Source: Luedemannella flava (GTDB lineage: Bacteria; Actinomycetota; Actinomycetes; Mycobacteriales; Micromonosporaceae). From it: a stretch of 64,000 bases of DNA. Position numbers and translations under genes: made by a program. Positions 40,156 to 49,916 of this stretch are shown here, in pieces. The stretch lies in NCBI RefSeq assembly GCF_039528515.1, contig NZ_BAAALT010000009.1, positions 1 through 64,000 on the forward strand, given 5' to 3'. The notes below the pieces were generated by a model. The model made no database searches. It was not told the DNA's origin and saw only the letters and a program-made list of their open reading frames with translations. Position 1 is the first letter of the stretch, and each line of letters begins with the position of its first letter.

Positions 40156-40935
40156 GTGAGCGTGCTGCAACGCTTTGAAAAGCGCTTGGAAGGCCTGGTT
40201 GAGGGGGCCTTCGCCAAGGTGTTCAAGGGGGTCGTCCACCCTGTGGAGATCCTCAACGCCATGCAGCGGGAGGCGGAGGCCCATAAGGCGATCTTGGCCG
40301 GTGGGCGCACGCTCGTGCCGAACCGCTACGTGATCGATCTCTCGCCCTACGACCACAGCCGGCTGGCGCCCTACGCGGCGGCCCTCGCCCAGGAACTCGC
40401 CCAGTCCCAGGCCGAGTTCATCGGCGAGCAGGGCTGGACGGTCTACGGCGACGTGATCGTGGAGATCGAGCGGGGGGACGGCCTCGACACGGGCATGTTC
40501 CGGGTCACCGCCGAGGTCTACACGGGCGCCGACATGGCCCCGCCGAACCCGTACGACCAGGGGGGCATGCAGGGCGGTTACGGCGGCGGGCCGTACGCGG
40601 GCCAGCAGGCCGGCGGCGGCTACGGACCGCCCATGGGCGGTGGTGGACCGGCGCGCAACGCCCGCCTCGTGTCCAGCGACGGCCGGACGTACCCGTTGTC
40701 CATCGGCTCCACGGTGATCGGTCGGGGTGACCAGGCCAATCTTCGCCTGCCCGACGTCGGCATCTCGCGCCGCCACGCCCGCATCGACTTCGACGGCGCC
40801 CAGGTGGTCCTCACCGACCTGGGTTCGACCAACGGAACGTCGGTCAACGGTCAGCGCGTCTCCGCCGTGGCATTGAATCCGGGTGACATGATCCAGCTCG
40901 GAACGACCACCCTCACGTTCCGAGTGGACGGCTAA
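40156..40935 (+). CDS. fhaA: FhaA: DUF3662 and FHA domain phosphothreonine-binding protein
   Basis: The 259-residue protein has an N-terminal DUF3662 domain (VLQRFEKRLEGLVEGAFAKVFKGVVHPVEILNAMQREAEAHK, VPNRYVIDLSPYDHSRL), a Gly/Tyr/Pro-rich linker, and a C-terminal FHA domain (YPLSIGSTVIGRGDQANLRLPDVGISRRHARI, LTDLGSTNGTSVNG). In mycobacteria FhaA binds phosphorylated MviN/MurJ and regulates peptidoglycan precursor export. The linker is much shorter than in Mycobacterium tuberculosis FhaA. GTG start with GAGGAGG Shine-Dalgarno. First gene of the kinase cluster, divergent from tRNA-Leu. Confidence 0.96.
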   Translation: MSVLQRFEKRLEGLVEGAFAKVFKGVVHPVEILNAMQREAEAHKAILAGGRTLVPNRYVIDLSPYDHSRLAPYAAALAQELAQSQAEFIGEQGWTVYGDVIVEIERGDGLDTGMFRVTAEVYTGADMAPPNPYDQGGMQGGYGGGPYAGQQAGGGYGPPMGGGGPARNARLVSSDGRTYPLSIGSTVIGRGDQANLRLPDVGISRRHARIDFDGAQVVLTDLGSTNGTSVNGQRVSAVALNPGDMIQLGTTTLTFRVDG

Positions 40936-40940
40936 CCGCC

Positions 40941-41423
40941 TTGCCCGAAATCGTCCTCACGGTCGCCCGGTACGGGTTCCTCGTCCTGCTGTGGATCTTC
41001 GTATTCACAGTGGTCGGGGTGATCAGGCGTGACCTTTTCTCGGGCAGCCGGGCATCCCGGCTCGTGGCGGCGCCGCGGGGGGTCGGCGTTCCGTCCGGGC
41101 AGGGACGACCCGCGAAGGTCAAGCGGGGACGTGCCGCGCACAACCTCATCGTGACCGAGGGTGCCCTCGCGGGCACCCGGTTGACCCTGGGCGAACAGGC
41201 GATCTCGATCGGCCGCGCCGAGGACTCCACCCTCGTCATCACCGACGACTACGCCTCGGCCCGGCACGCGCGGCTGGTGCCGCGCAACGGGCAGTGGTTC
41301 GTGGAGGATCTCGGTTCGACCAACGGGACCTATCTGGACCGCACCAAGGTCACCGCACCAACCCCCGTACCCCTCGGCGTGCCGATCCGCATCGGGCGCA
41401 CATCTATTGAGCTGCGGCCATGA
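40941..41423 (+). CDS. fhaB: FhaB: membrane-anchored FHA domain protein
   Basis: A 160-residue protein with an N-terminal membrane helix (VARYGFLVLLWIFVFTVVGVI), a basic linker and an FHA domain (LTLGEQAISIGRAEDSTLVITDDYASARHARLV, VEDLGSTNGTYLDRTKV). It corresponds to mycobacterial FhaB/FipA, a phosphothreonine reader linked to cell division. The start appears to be TTG 40941, five nt after fhaA. Its stop overlaps the pstP ATG by 4 nt. Confidence 0.95.
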   Translation: MPEIVLTVARYGFLVLLWIFVFTVVGVIRRDLFSGSRASRLVAAPRGVGVPSGQGRPAKVKRGRAAHNLIVTEGALAGTRLTLGEQAISIGRAEDSTLVITDDYASARHARLVPRNGQWFVEDLGSTNGTYLDRTKVTAPTPVPLGVPIRIGRTSIELRP

Positions 41424-42775
41424 CACTGACCTTGCGTTACGCGGCGCGGAGCGACCGCGGTCTGATCAGAGGCGGGAACCAGGACTCCGTCTACGCCGGA
41501 CCGCGCCTGCTCGCCGTGGCCGACGGCATGGGCGGCATGGCCGCCGGCGACGTCGCCAGCAACATCGTGATCGCCAACCTCGCGCACCTCGACGAGGACG
41601 CGGTCGGGGACTCCCCGATCGACGACCTGCGGCGCGCGGTCCAGGCGGCCAACCAGCAGATCCGGGAGACCGTCGAGGCCAACCCGGCGATGGAGGGCAT
41701 GGGCACCACGCTGACCGGCATCCTCCACGCCGGCAGCAAGTTCGGCATGGTGCACATCGGCGACTCCCGGGCGTACATGCTGCGCGACGGGCAGTTCACC
41801 CAGATCACCCGCGACGACACGTACGTGCAGCTGCTCGTCGACGAGGGCAAGATCACTGCCGACGAGGCGAACACCCACCCGCAGCGCTCCCTGCTCATGC
41901 GGGCCCTCGACGGCCGGGACGTGGACCCCGAGTTCTCGGTGCGCCAGGCCATCAAGGGCGACCGCTACCTCCTCTGTAGCGACGGCCTGTCCGGCGTGGT
42001 CAGCGACGAGACGATCGCCGCCACCCTCAAGGAGTACGCGGACCCCGACCAGTGCGCCGAGCGGCTCATCCAGCTCGCGCTGCGCGGCGGCGGGCCGGAC
42101 AACATCACCGTCGTCATCGTGGACGTCACCGACGCGGACATCGTCGAGTCGGCGCCCATCGTGGCCGGCGCGGCCGCCGCCGACCGGGGCATGGCCACCT
42201 CCGCCGACGCCTCCATGTCCTCGGCCCGCGCGGCCGAGTTCGCGGCGCCGCGCACCAGCGCGCCGCCGGAGGAGGAGCCGCAGGCCCAGGCCGACGAGGA
42301 GCGCCCCGCGCGCCACCCGGTCCGCACCACGCTCCTGCTCCTGGTGGTCCTCGCGGTCATCGGCGGCGGCGCCTGGTACGCCTGGCACTACACCCAGACG
42401 AGGTACTACGTCGGCGTGACCGAGGACGGCACGGTCGCGATCTTCCGGGGCATCCCGGGCCAGGTCGCGGGCTTCGACCTCTCCACGACGGACTACCTCA
42501 GCAACATCCGGGTCGAGGACCTGACCGTCTTCGCGCAGGCCGAGGTCCGCGACGGCATCACGGCCGACAGTCGCTCCGACGCCCGCCAGCGCCTCGATGA
42601 CCTGCTCAACCCGCAGAACCGCAATCTTCTCCCGCTGTGCCCCACGGCGTCCCCGAGCGCGCCCGCGTCCGGTCCGGCCGCCGCCACCACGGCCCCCACG
42701 GCAAGCGCGTCCGCGGCGCCCACGACGGACGCGCCACCGTCCGGACCTCCCGACTGCCGGCCGGTCGTCCGCTGA
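41420..42775 (+). CDS. pstP: PstP: PP2C-family Ser/Thr protein phosphatase
   Basis: The 451-residue protein has all PP2C metal motifs: RGGNQDSVYAG, AVADGMGGMAAGDVAS, GMGTTLTGIL, VHIGDSRAYMLRDG, LLCSDGLSGVVSDE and GGGPDNITVVIVDV. A membrane helix near residue 310 (TTLLLLVVLAVIGGGAWYAW) is followed by an extracytoplasmic domain and a Pro/Ala/Thr tail. It reverses PknA/PknB phosphorylation. The start overlaps fhaB by 4 nt (ATGA). Confidence 0.97.
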   Translation: MTLTLRYAARSDRGLIRGGNQDSVYAGPRLLAVADGMGGMAAGDVASNIVIANLAHLDEDAVGDSPIDDLRRAVQAANQQIRETVEANPAMEGMGTTLTGILHAGSKFGMVHIGDSRAYMLRDGQFTQITRDDTYVQLLVDEGKITADEANTHPQRSLLMRALDGRDVDPEFSVRQAIKGDRYLLCSDGLSGVVSDETIAATLKEYADPDQCAERLIQLALRGGGPDNITVVIVDVTDADIVESAPIVAGAAAADRGMATSADASMSSARAAEFAAPRTSAPPEEEPQAQADEERPARHPVRTTLLLLVVLAVIGGGAWYAWHYTQTRYYVGVTEDGTVAIFRGIPGQVAGFDLSTTDYLSNIRVEDLTVFAQAEVRDGITADSRSDARQRLDDLLNPQNRNLLPLCPTASPSAPASGPAAATTAPTASASAAPTTDAPPSGPPDCRPVVR

Positions 42776-42829
42776 CCCGATGCCCCGTCCGACCGAGCCG
42801 CCCGTGCCGAGCGTGAGGAAGCCGAGACT

Positions 42830-44341
42830 GTGACCGCACCCGCCGTACCCATGCCGACCCCGGTCGTGACGACCGGGTCGGTGCGGCGTCCGCGGACCCG
42901 GCGCAACGTCGAGTTGGCGCTGCTGATCTTCGCCATGATCGTCGTGGCCCTGTACTCGGCGTCCGTCGAGGCCGGCATGATCCAGAAGGTCACCCCCGAC
43001 TTCTGGGTGCCGATCGGCGCCACCTTCGTGATCTTCCTCGGCATGCACTTCGCGATCCGCTGGCTCGCGCCGTACGCCGACCCGGTGCTGCTGCCCGCCG
43101 TAGCGCTGATCAACGGGCTGGGCGTCGCGTTCCTGCGCCGGCTCGACCTGGGCGCCGCGGCGGCCGCCGAGCGCGCGGACCTGAGCCCGTTCACCGGAGA
43201 CTCGGTGCGCCAGCTGTTCTGGACGGCGGCCGCGGTCGTCGGCGCGGTGGTGCTGCTGTTCCTCATGCGCGACCACAAGTCGCTGTCGCGGTACGCGTAC
43301 ACGCTCGGGCTCGTCGGCATCGTGCTGGTGCTGATCCCGGCGGTCCTGCCGGCACGGTTCTCGGCGATCAACGGGGCCAAGCTGTGGATCAAGGTCGGCC
43401 CCGAGGACGACCCGTTCTTCTCCATTCAGCCGGGTGAGTTCGCCAAGATCTGTCTGCTCAGCTTCTTCGCGTACTACCTGGTCCGCAAGCGCGAGGTGCT
43501 GTCGCTGGCCGCCAAGCGGATCGCCGGTATCGACTTCCCGCGGGCCCGCGACCTCGGCCCGGTGCTCGTCGTCTGGCTGGTCAGCCTCATGGTCCTCATC
43601 TTCGAGAAGGACCTGGGCACCTCGCTGCTGTACTTCGGCATGTTCGTGGTGACGCTCTACATCGCCACCGAGCGGGTCAGCTGGCTCATCATCGGTCTGC
43701 TGCTGTTCTTCGGCGGTGCCATCTCCGCGTACTTCCTGGGCGCGTCGATCGGCGGGCCGTTCGCCAACTTCTACGACCGGGCCAACATCTGGCTCGACCC
43801 GTTCGCGACCGCCGACACCACCGGTTACCAGCTGGTCCAGTCGCTGCTCGGGCTCGGCACGGGCGGCATGTTCGGCGTCGGGCCGGGCGCCGGCCTGCCC
43901 TACCTGGAGGACTACGACCAGTACGTGCTGCCGGCCGTACACAATGACTTCGTCTTCGCCGGGCTCGGCGAGGAGATCGGCCTGTTCGGGCTGACCGCCC
44001 TGCTCGCGGTCTACCTGCTCATCGTCGAGCGCGGGCTGCGTGCCGCGATCACCGTGCGCGACTCGTTCGGCAAGCTGCTCACCGGCGGCCTGTCCTTCAC
44101 GCTGGGGCTGCAGGTCTTCGTGATCATCGGTGGCATCAGCCAGCTCATCCCGCTCACCGGTCAGACCACCCCGTTCCTGTCCGCCGGCGGCTCCTCGCTC
44201 ATGGCGAACTGGCTGCTCGTCGCCGTGCTGCTGCGTGTCTCCGACGCGGGCCGCACGCCGGTCACGCTGGGCTCGGGTGGCGGCGGGGTCGTGGCGCCGC
44301 CGCAGAAGCTGGCCGAGATCCCGACGGAGGTCGTCCGGTGA
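42830..44341 (+). CDS. rodA: RodA: SEDS-family peptidoglycan glycosyltransferase
   Basis: A 503-residue polytopic protein of the FtsW/RodA/SpoVE family with about twelve helices. The conserved SEDS regions are visible: AKLWIKVGP, FSIQPGEFAKICLLSFFAYYLV, VLIFEKDLGTSLLYFGMF, GYQLVQSLLGLGTGGMFGVGPG, VHNDFVFAGLGEEIG and IPLTGQTTPFLSAGGSSLMANW. It polymerises lipid II during elongation together with the adjacent class B PBP. GTG start with GAGGAAG. It overlaps pbpA by 4 nt. Confidence 0.97.
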   Translation: MTAPAVPMPTPVVTTGSVRRPRTRRNVELALLIFAMIVVALYSASVEAGMIQKVTPDFWVPIGATFVIFLGMHFAIRWLAPYADPVLLPAVALINGLGVAFLRRLDLGAAAAAERADLSPFTGDSVRQLFWTAAAVVGAVVLLFLMRDHKSLSRYAYTLGLVGIVLVLIPAVLPARFSAINGAKLWIKVGPEDDPFFSIQPGEFAKICLLSFFAYYLVRKREVLSLAAKRIAGIDFPRARDLGPVLVVWLVSLMVLIFEKDLGTSLLYFGMFVVTLYIATERVSWLIIGLLLFFGGAISAYFLGASIGGPFANFYDRANIWLDPFATADTTGYQLVQSLLGLGTGGMFGVGPGAGLPYLEDYDQYVLPAVHNDFVFAGLGEEIGLFGLTALLAVYLLIVERGLRAAITVRDSFGKLLTGGLSFTLGLQVFVIIGGISQLIPLTGQTTPFLSAGGSSLMANWLLVAVLLRVSDAGRTPVTLGSGGGGVVAPPQKLAEIPTEVVR

Positions 44342-45816
44342 ACGCGCCGCTACGCCGGGTCGGCGTCGTCGTCATGGTGCTCTTCGGCCTGCTCTTCGCC
44401 AACCTCAACTGGCAGCAGGTCTACAAGTCCGACGACTACCGCACGGACGACACGCACAACCACATCCGGGTCCAGGCCCAGGAGTACGAGCGCGCGCGGG
44501 GCCAGGTCGTCGTGGACGGCTCGCCGGTGGCGAAGAGCGTCGAGACCACCGACACCCTCAAATACCTCCGGCAGTACCCGGGCGGCGCGGCGTACGCGCA
44601 CGTTGTCGGCTACAAGTCGGTGGACTTCGGCGCCACCCTCGTGGAGCGGATGGAGAACGACTTCCTGGCCGGCACGGCCGACTCGTTCCTCGACGACCGC
44701 ATCGCCGAGATGTTCACCGGCAAGGAGTCGCCCGGCGGCAACACCCTGCTGACGCTCAAGAAGGGCGTGCAGGAGACGGCGTACAAGGAGCTGCGGGACA
44801 ACCAGATCGGCGCCGACCGCGGCGCGGTGGTGGCGCTCGACGCGACGACCGGCGCGCTGCTGGCCGCGACCTCCACGCCGTCCTTCGACCCGAACAAACT
44901 CACGATCCACGACTCGGGCGCGGTGCGCGAACAGATCAACAAGCTGGAGAAGGACCCGGACAAGCCGCTGCTCAACCGCGCGTTCTCGGAGATCTTCCCG
45001 CCGGGCTCGACGTTCAAGGTGGTCGTTGCCGCGGCGGCGCTGGAGAACGGCGTCAAGCCGGACACCGTGCTCAAGGGCGGCTCGGGCTACCAGGCGCCGG
45101 ACACCCAGCAGGTGATCCGCAACGCGCCCGGCGTGGTCTGCCCCGAGAACATCACGCTCAAGCAGGCCCTCACGGTCTCGTGCAACACGGCGTTCTCCCG
45201 CTACGGCGTGGAGCAGCTCGGCGCGGACAAGCTGAAGGAAGCCGCGAAGTCCTTCGGCTTCGAGGAGCAGACGACCTTCACGCGCGACGAGAAGAACACG
45301 ATGAACGTCGCGATCAGCGAGACCGGCAAGATGGAGGGCCCGGACGGCAACGTCGACCGGCCCGCGCTCGCCCAGTCCTGCATCGGCCAGCGCGACGTGA
45401 AGATGTCGCCGCTGCAGGGCGCCCTGATCGCCGCGGCGATCGCCAACGGGGGCGACCAGATGCGCCCGTACATCATCGACACGCTGCAGGCGGACGCCCG
45501 CGCGGTCTACCACGCCCAACCCAGCGTCCTGCGCAAGCCCATCAACGGCGACGTGGCTGCCCAGCTGCGGGACATGATGACCAACGTGGTCGAAAACGGC
45601 ACCGGCCGCAACGCCCGCATCGACGGGGTGCAGGTGGGCGGCAAGACCGGCACGGCGCAGAACGGCGACGCGCCCGACCACGGCTGGTTCATCGGGTTCG
45701 CTATCAAGGACGGCAAGAAGATCGCGGTCGCGGTGCTGCTGCAGAACGCGGGCTCTGGTGGCAGTGCCGAGGCGACCCGCATCGCGGGCGAGGTCCTGAA
45801 GGCGGCGCTGAAGTGA
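44338..45816 (+). CDS. pbpA: PbpA: class B penicillin-binding protein
   Basis: The 492-residue transpeptidase has an N-terminal membrane helix (LRRVGVVVMVLFGLLFANLNW), a dimerisation/pedestal region, and the transpeptidase domain with Ser224-T-F-K, S281-C-N and K436-T-G motifs. It cross-links peptidoglycan made by RodA. The start overlaps rodA by 4 nt (GTGA), so the two are made together. In mycobacteria PbpA is phosphorylated by PknB. Confidence 0.97.
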   Translation: MNAPLRRVGVVVMVLFGLLFANLNWQQVYKSDDYRTDDTHNHIRVQAQEYERARGQVVVDGSPVAKSVETTDTLKYLRQYPGGAAYAHVVGYKSVDFGATLVERMENDFLAGTADSFLDDRIAEMFTGKESPGGNTLLTLKKGVQETAYKELRDNQIGADRGAVVALDATTGALLAATSTPSFDPNKLTIHDSGAVREQINKLEKDPDKPLLNRAFSEIFPPGSTFKVVVAAAALENGVKPDTVLKGGSGYQAPDTQQVIRNAPGVVCPENITLKQALTVSCNTAFSRYGVEQLGADKLKEAAKSFGFEEQTTFTRDEKNTMNVAISETGKMEGPDGNVDRPALAQSCIGQRDVKMSPLQGALIAAAIANGGDQMRPYIIDTLQADARAVYHAQPSVLRKPINGDVAAQLRDMMTNVVENGTGRNARIDGVQVGGKTGTAQNGDAPDHGWFIGFAIKDGKKIAVAVLLQNAGSGGSAEATRIAGEVLKAALK

Positions 45817-45838
45817 CGCGACTGCGAGCGAGGTCTCG

Positions 45839-47257
45839 ATGATCAGTCCAGGAACGGTCCTCGGCGGTCGCTACCGCCTCGAGGAGCGGATCGCCAGCGG
45901 CGGTATGGGCGACGTGTGGCGCGCCGTCGACGACGTGCTCGGCCGCACCGTGGCGGTCAAGGTGCTGCTGCCGGCGCTGCTGGAGGAGCCGGGCTTCGGC
46001 GAGCGCTTCCGCGGCGAGGCCCGCACGATGGCCACCATCAACCACTCCGGCGTGGTCGACATCTACGACTACAGCAGCGAGTCCGCCGTCGGGTCGTACC
46101 TGGTCATGGAGTACGTCGACGGCGACGCGCTGTCACGCACGCTGTCCCGGGTCGGCCGGCTCACCCCGGCCCGCACCATGGCGCTCGTGGCGCAGGCCGC
46201 CGAGGCGCTGCACGCCGCACACGTCAAGGGCGTGGTGCACCGCGACGTGAAGCCGGGCAACCTGCTCGTGCGGCCCAACGGCACGCTGGTGCTCACCGAC
46301 TTCGGCATCGCCCGCGCCGTGGGCGCCGCCCAGCTCACCGCCGCCGGGTCGGTGCTTGGCACGGCGGCGTACATCTCGCCCGAGCAGGCGATGGGGCAGC
46401 AGGCCACGCCACTGAGCGACATCTACGCGCTGGGCATCGTGGCGTACCAGTGCCTGTCGGGGCGGCGGCCGTTCGAGGGCGACAACCCGCTCGAGATCGC
46501 GATGCGGCACGTGCGCGAGGTGCCGCCGCCGCTGCCGCCCGACATCCCGATGCCGGTCCGCGTGATCGTGGAGCGGGCGATCGCGAAGGAGCCGACGGCC
46601 CGCTGGCCCGACGCCGCGGCGTTCGCCTCGGTGGCCCGCCGCGCGGCGGCCACCCTCGCCGCGGCGGCCCGCCAGGTCCAGGCCGGCGTCGCCCCCGGCA
46701 CGCCGGTGCACGTCAGTGGTGCCCCGGCCGGTGGTGCCGCGCCGGTCAGCGGCGGTCAGCCGGGCGTGCCCGGGCAGCCGAGCGCCGGTCAGGTCTCCCC
46801 GGGCGTGGTCTCGCCGGGCCTGCCGCCCGGTCAGGTCGCGGCCGGTCAGGTGCCGGGCCAGGCGTCCCCGGGCCAGGTGCCGGGCGTCGGCCAGATGCCC
46901 GTGGCCGGTCAGGCCAGCCCGGCCGGCTACCAGGGCCGGGTCGCCCCGGGTGTGGCCGCGGTCCCGGTCCCGCCCGTGGCCAACCAGTACCCGGCCTCGC
47001 CGGGCCAGCCGTACGGGACGATGCCGGGCCAACCGGCGGGCTACCCGGTCGGCTACCCACAGCAGCAGTACGGGGGACAGCAGCAGCCGACGAGCAGCCG
47101 CGCGGGCCTGGTCATCGCGATCATCGTGGCGGTCGTCGTGGTCGCCATCTGCATCGGTGCGGCGATCGCCCTGTCCAACAACAACACCGGCGCGTTGGGT
47201 GTGGACCCTCACGGCCCGGTGCCGGCGGGTATCAGCGCGCTCGCGATGATGGGCTGA
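45839..47257 (+). CDS. pknA: PknA: eukaryotic-like Ser/Thr protein kinase
   Basis: The 472-residue protein has a complete kinase domain: P-loop IASGGMGDVWRAV, Lys41, HRDVKPGN with Asp136, DFG at 154-156, and AAYISPEQ. Residues about 285-415 are a long Gly/Pro/Val/Gln-rich linker (GQVSPGVV, GQVPGQASPGQVPG repeats). One membrane helix near 420 (LVIAIIVAVVVVAICIGAAIAL) leaves only a short outside tail, without PASTA domains. It works with PknB on cell shape and division targets. Confidence 0.96.
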   Translation: MISPGTVLGGRYRLEERIASGGMGDVWRAVDDVLGRTVAVKVLLPALLEEPGFGERFRGEARTMATINHSGVVDIYDYSSESAVGSYLVMEYVDGDALSRTLSRVGRLTPARTMALVAQAAEALHAAHVKGVVHRDVKPGNLLVRPNGTLVLTDFGIARAVGAAQLTAAGSVLGTAAYISPEQAMGQQATPLSDIYALGIVAYQCLSGRRPFEGDNPLEIAMRHVREVPPPLPPDIPMPVRVIVERAIAKEPTARWPDAAAFASVARRAAATLAAAARQVQAGVAPGTPVHVSGAPAGGAAPVSGGQPGVPGQPSAGQVSPGVVSPGLPPGQVAAGQVPGQASPGQVPGVGQMPVAGQASPAGYQGRVAPGVAAVPVPPVANQYPASPGQPYGTMPGQPAGYPVGYPQQQYGGQQQPTSSRAGLVIAIIVAVVVVAICIGAAIALSNNNTGALGVDPHGPVPAGISALAMMG

Positions 47258-47305
47258 CAGAGTGGTACGGACAATGCGGGACGACAGCGAAGGACGACGG
47301 ACGAG

Positions 47306-49012
47306 ATGACCGCCCAGGCTCCTCTCCTCGGGGGGCGGTACCAGGTTGGTGAGCTGCTCGGCTACGGCGGCATGGCCGAGGTCCGTCGCGGCCGCGACCT
47401 GCGTCTGGGCCGTGATGTGGCGATCAAGCTGCTGCGCGCGGACCTCGCCCGGGACGACACCTTCCAGATGCGCTTCCGCCGCGAGGCCCAGAACGCGGCG
47501 GCGCTCAACCACCCGGCGATCGTCGCCGTCTACGACACGGGCGAGGAGCGCGGTCCGGCCGGCGAGTCGCTGCCGTACATCGTCATGGAGTACGTCAACG
47601 GCCGGACGCTGAAGGAGGTCCTGGCGGCGGAGGGGCGGCTGCAGCCGCGCCGCGCGCTGGAGCTCACCGCCGAGATCTGCGCCGCGCTGGAGTTCAGCCA
47701 CCGGCACGGGATCATCCACCGGGACATCAAGCCCGGCAACGTGATGGTGAACCAGAACGGCCAGGTCAAGGTCATGGACTTCGGCATCGCCCGGGCCCTG
47801 GCCAGCGGCGCGTCCACCATGACCCAGACGAGCGCGGTCATCGGCACCGCGCAGTACCTGTCGCCGGAGCAGGCGCGCGGCGAGGCCGTCGACGCCCGCA
47901 GCGACGTGTACGCGACGGGCTGCGTGCTGTTCGAGCTGATGACGGGGCACCCGCCGTTCGTCGGCGACAGCCCGGTCAGCGTGGCGTACCAGCACGTCCG
48001 GGAGGACCCGAAGCCGCCGAGCCTGAGCAACCGCGACGTGCCGCCGGCAGTCGACGCGATCGTGCTCAAGGCGCTCACCAAGAACCCGCTCAACCGCTAC
48101 CAGAGCGCCGCCGAGATGCGTGCGGACGTGCTGCGCGCGGCCGCCGGCCGCCCGGTGCACGCCGAGCCGGTGCTGCCCGTGGACGAGGCCGGGCCGACGC
48201 AGGTCCTGCGCAACCCGACCGGCGCGACGCGGCAGATCCCGGCCCGGGTCGGCGACACCCGCCGCCGCAAGGCCAACGGCTGGGCGATCGCCGCGCTCAC
48301 CGCCCTGGGCATCCTCGCCGTGGTGGCGCTGACGGCCGGGCTCATCATCATGAACCTGCCGAAGAAGGCCGTCGTCCCGACGGCCACCGGCATCCCGATC
48401 GACGACGCCAACCTGAAGGTGACACAGGCTGGCCTCGTCCCCAAGCCCGAAGCGTTGCAGCAGACTGGCTGCACGCTGCAAGAGGTGCTCAACCAGTCCC
48501 CGGAGCCCAACACACGGGTCGACAAGGGCACCGAAGTCGTCCTCCGCTACTGCGTCGGTCCCGAGAAGACGACTGTGCCGAACATCCTCAAGGCGGACAA
48601 GGCGAACGCCGAGGAGCAGCTCAAGGGCCGGGGCCTCGAGCCGGTGTGGAAAGAGATCGACAGCGCCCAGGAGAAGGGCACCGTCGTGGACACCGACCCC
48701 AAGCCCGGCACCGAGCTGCAGAAGGGCTCCAAGGTCACGGTATCCCTCTCCCGCGGCAACATGAAGAAGGTCGACAACGTCATCGGCTATACGCAGGACG
48801 GGGCGACCGCCGTCCTGCGGACGGCCGGTTTCAAGGTCAATGTCGAGGACCGGCCCACGGACGAGGAGTCCCAGGTGGGCAAGGTGGTCAGCCAGGATCC
48901 GGACGGCGGGGAGATCCTGAAGGAGGGCACGACCATCACGATCTACGTGGGCGTGGCGGAAGAGCCCAGCGCGCCGCCGACGTCCAGCGAACCCACCGCC
49001 CCGCCGACGTAG
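47306..49012 (+). CDS. pknB: PknB: Ser/Thr protein kinase with PASTA domains
   Basis: The 568-residue kinase shows P-loop LLGYGGMAEVRRG, Lys41, HRDIKPGN with Asp140, DFG at 158-160 and an activation loop with Thr171 and Thr173, the same positions autophosphorylated in mycobacterial PknB. A helix at about 330-352 crosses the membrane. Outside are three PASTA domains (from about 357, 425 and 492); the first includes a Cys pair (CTLQEVL, RYCVGP) that could form a disulfide. PASTA domains sense muropeptides or lipid II. Family members often have four; three are clear here. Confidence 0.97.
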   Translation: MTAQAPLLGGRYQVGELLGYGGMAEVRRGRDLRLGRDVAIKLLRADLARDDTFQMRFRREAQNAAALNHPAIVAVYDTGEERGPAGESLPYIVMEYVNGRTLKEVLAAEGRLQPRRALELTAEICAALEFSHRHGIIHRDIKPGNVMVNQNGQVKVMDFGIARALASGASTMTQTSAVIGTAQYLSPEQARGEAVDARSDVYATGCVLFELMTGHPPFVGDSPVSVAYQHVREDPKPPSLSNRDVPPAVDAIVLKALTKNPLNRYQSAAEMRADVLRAAAGRPVHAEPVLPVDEAGPTQVLRNPTGATRQIPARVGDTRRRKANGWAIAALTALGILAVVALTAGLIIMNLPKKAVVPTATGIPIDDANLKVTQAGLVPKPEALQQTGCTLQEVLNQSPEPNTRVDKGTEVVLRYCVGPEKTTVPNILKADKANAEEQLKGRGLEPVWKEIDSAQEKGTVVDTDPKPGTELQKGSKVTVSLSRGNMKKVDNVIGYTQDGATAVLRTAGFKVNVEDRPTDEESQVGKVVSQDPDGGEILKEGTTITIYVGVAEEPSAPPTSSEPTAPPT

Positions 49013-49036
49013 GCCTCGGGGCGGTCGGGTCGGCCG

Positions 49037-49681
49037 TCAGGCGAAGGCGGCCACGCGGCGGGTCTCGACCTCGGCGGCCAGCGCTGGGGCGCGGTCCAGC
49101 GCCTCGGGCAGGCCGCAGGCGGCGAGCCAGTTGGCCAGCATGAGGTGGCCGCCCTGGGTCAGCACCGACTCCGGGTGGAACTGCACGCCCTCGATCGGCA
49201 TCGTGCGGTGGCGCATGGCCATGATGACGCCCGACTCCGTCCGGCCCGTGACCTCGATCTCGTCCGGGAGGGTCGACTCGACGACGGCCAGTGAGTGGTA
49301 GCGGGTCGCCGTGAACGGCGACGGAAGGCCCGCCAACACGCCCACGCCGTCGTGGGACACCTCGGACGTCTTGCCGTGGAGCAGTTCGGGGGCCCGGGTG
49401 ACGGTGGCCCCGAACGCCTCGCCGAACGCCTGGTGGCCGAGGCACACCCCGAAGATCGGCAGTTGGCCCGCGTACTCCTTGATGAGGTTGAGGCAGATGC
49501 CGGCGCGGGCCGGGGTGCCGGGCCCCGGGGACAGCAGGACCCCGGCCGGGCGCAGGGCGCCGACCTCGGCCACGGAGATCTCGTCGTTGCGCCGCACGTC
49601 GCACTCGACGCCGAGTTGGCCGAGGTACTGCACGAGGTTGTAGACGAAGCTGTCGTAGTTGTCGATCACGAGTACGCGCAT
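49037..49681 (-). CDS. pabA: anthranilate/aminodeoxychorismate synthase component II (glutamine amidotransferase)
   Basis: From ATG 49681 the 214-residue class I amidotransferase begins MRVLVIDNYDSFVYNLVQYLG and has LSPGPGTPARAG, the nucleophile elbow IFGVCLGHQAF (Cys80), and EGVQFHPESVLT (His169, Glu171). It supplies ammonia for folate (PabA) or tryptophan (TrpG) synthesis; the two cannot be told apart by sequence and one protein may serve both. The place between pknB and the sortase/DUF881 genes is conserved (trpG/pabA in mycobacteria). Confidence 0.92.
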   Translation of the reverse strand: MRVLVIDNYDSFVYNLVQYLGQLGVECDVRRNDEISVAEVGALRPAGVLLSPGPGTPARAGICLNLIKEYAGQLPIFGVCLGHQAFGEAFGATVTRAPELLHGKTSEVSHDGVGVLAGLPSPFTATRYHSLAVVESTLPDEIEVTGRTESGVIMAMRHRTMPIEGVQFHPESVLTQGGHLMLANWLAACGLPEALDRAPALAAEVETRRVAAFA

Positions 49682-49689
49682 GGGAGTCC

Positions 49690-49914
49690 TCAACGGTGGC
49701 TCGGCGTAGCTGACGGGTCGACGATGTCCGGGTTCTGCGAGGCCGGAGTGTCCCCGGACTGCTCGACCTGGACGTCGTCGAACGGCAAAAGGGGCTCCAC
49801 GGCAGGGAACGCCCAGAACCACAGGATCGCAACCGAGATGACGGTGAGCAACACAGATCCCGTGATCTTGCCCGGAAGTCCGAACGGGAGCTTGCGCCAG
49901 ATCCAGCTGTACAT
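49690..49914 (-). CDS. small membrane protein between sortase and amidotransferase genes (74 aa)
   Basis: MYSWIWRKLPFGLPGKITGSVLLTVISVAILWFWAFP is a basic N-terminus with one membrane helix, followed by an acidic outside tail (VEPLLPFDDVQVEQSGD, ending PSATPSHR). It starts 2 nt after the sortase stop and ends 8 nt before the amidotransferase start, so it is part of the same operon. Function unknown; it may work with the sortase or cell wall machinery. Confidence 0.75.
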   Translation of the reverse strand: MYSWIWRKLPFGLPGKITGSVLLTVISVAILWFWAFPAVEPLLPFDDVQVEQSGDTPASQNPDIVDPSATPSHR

Positions 49915-49916
49915 GA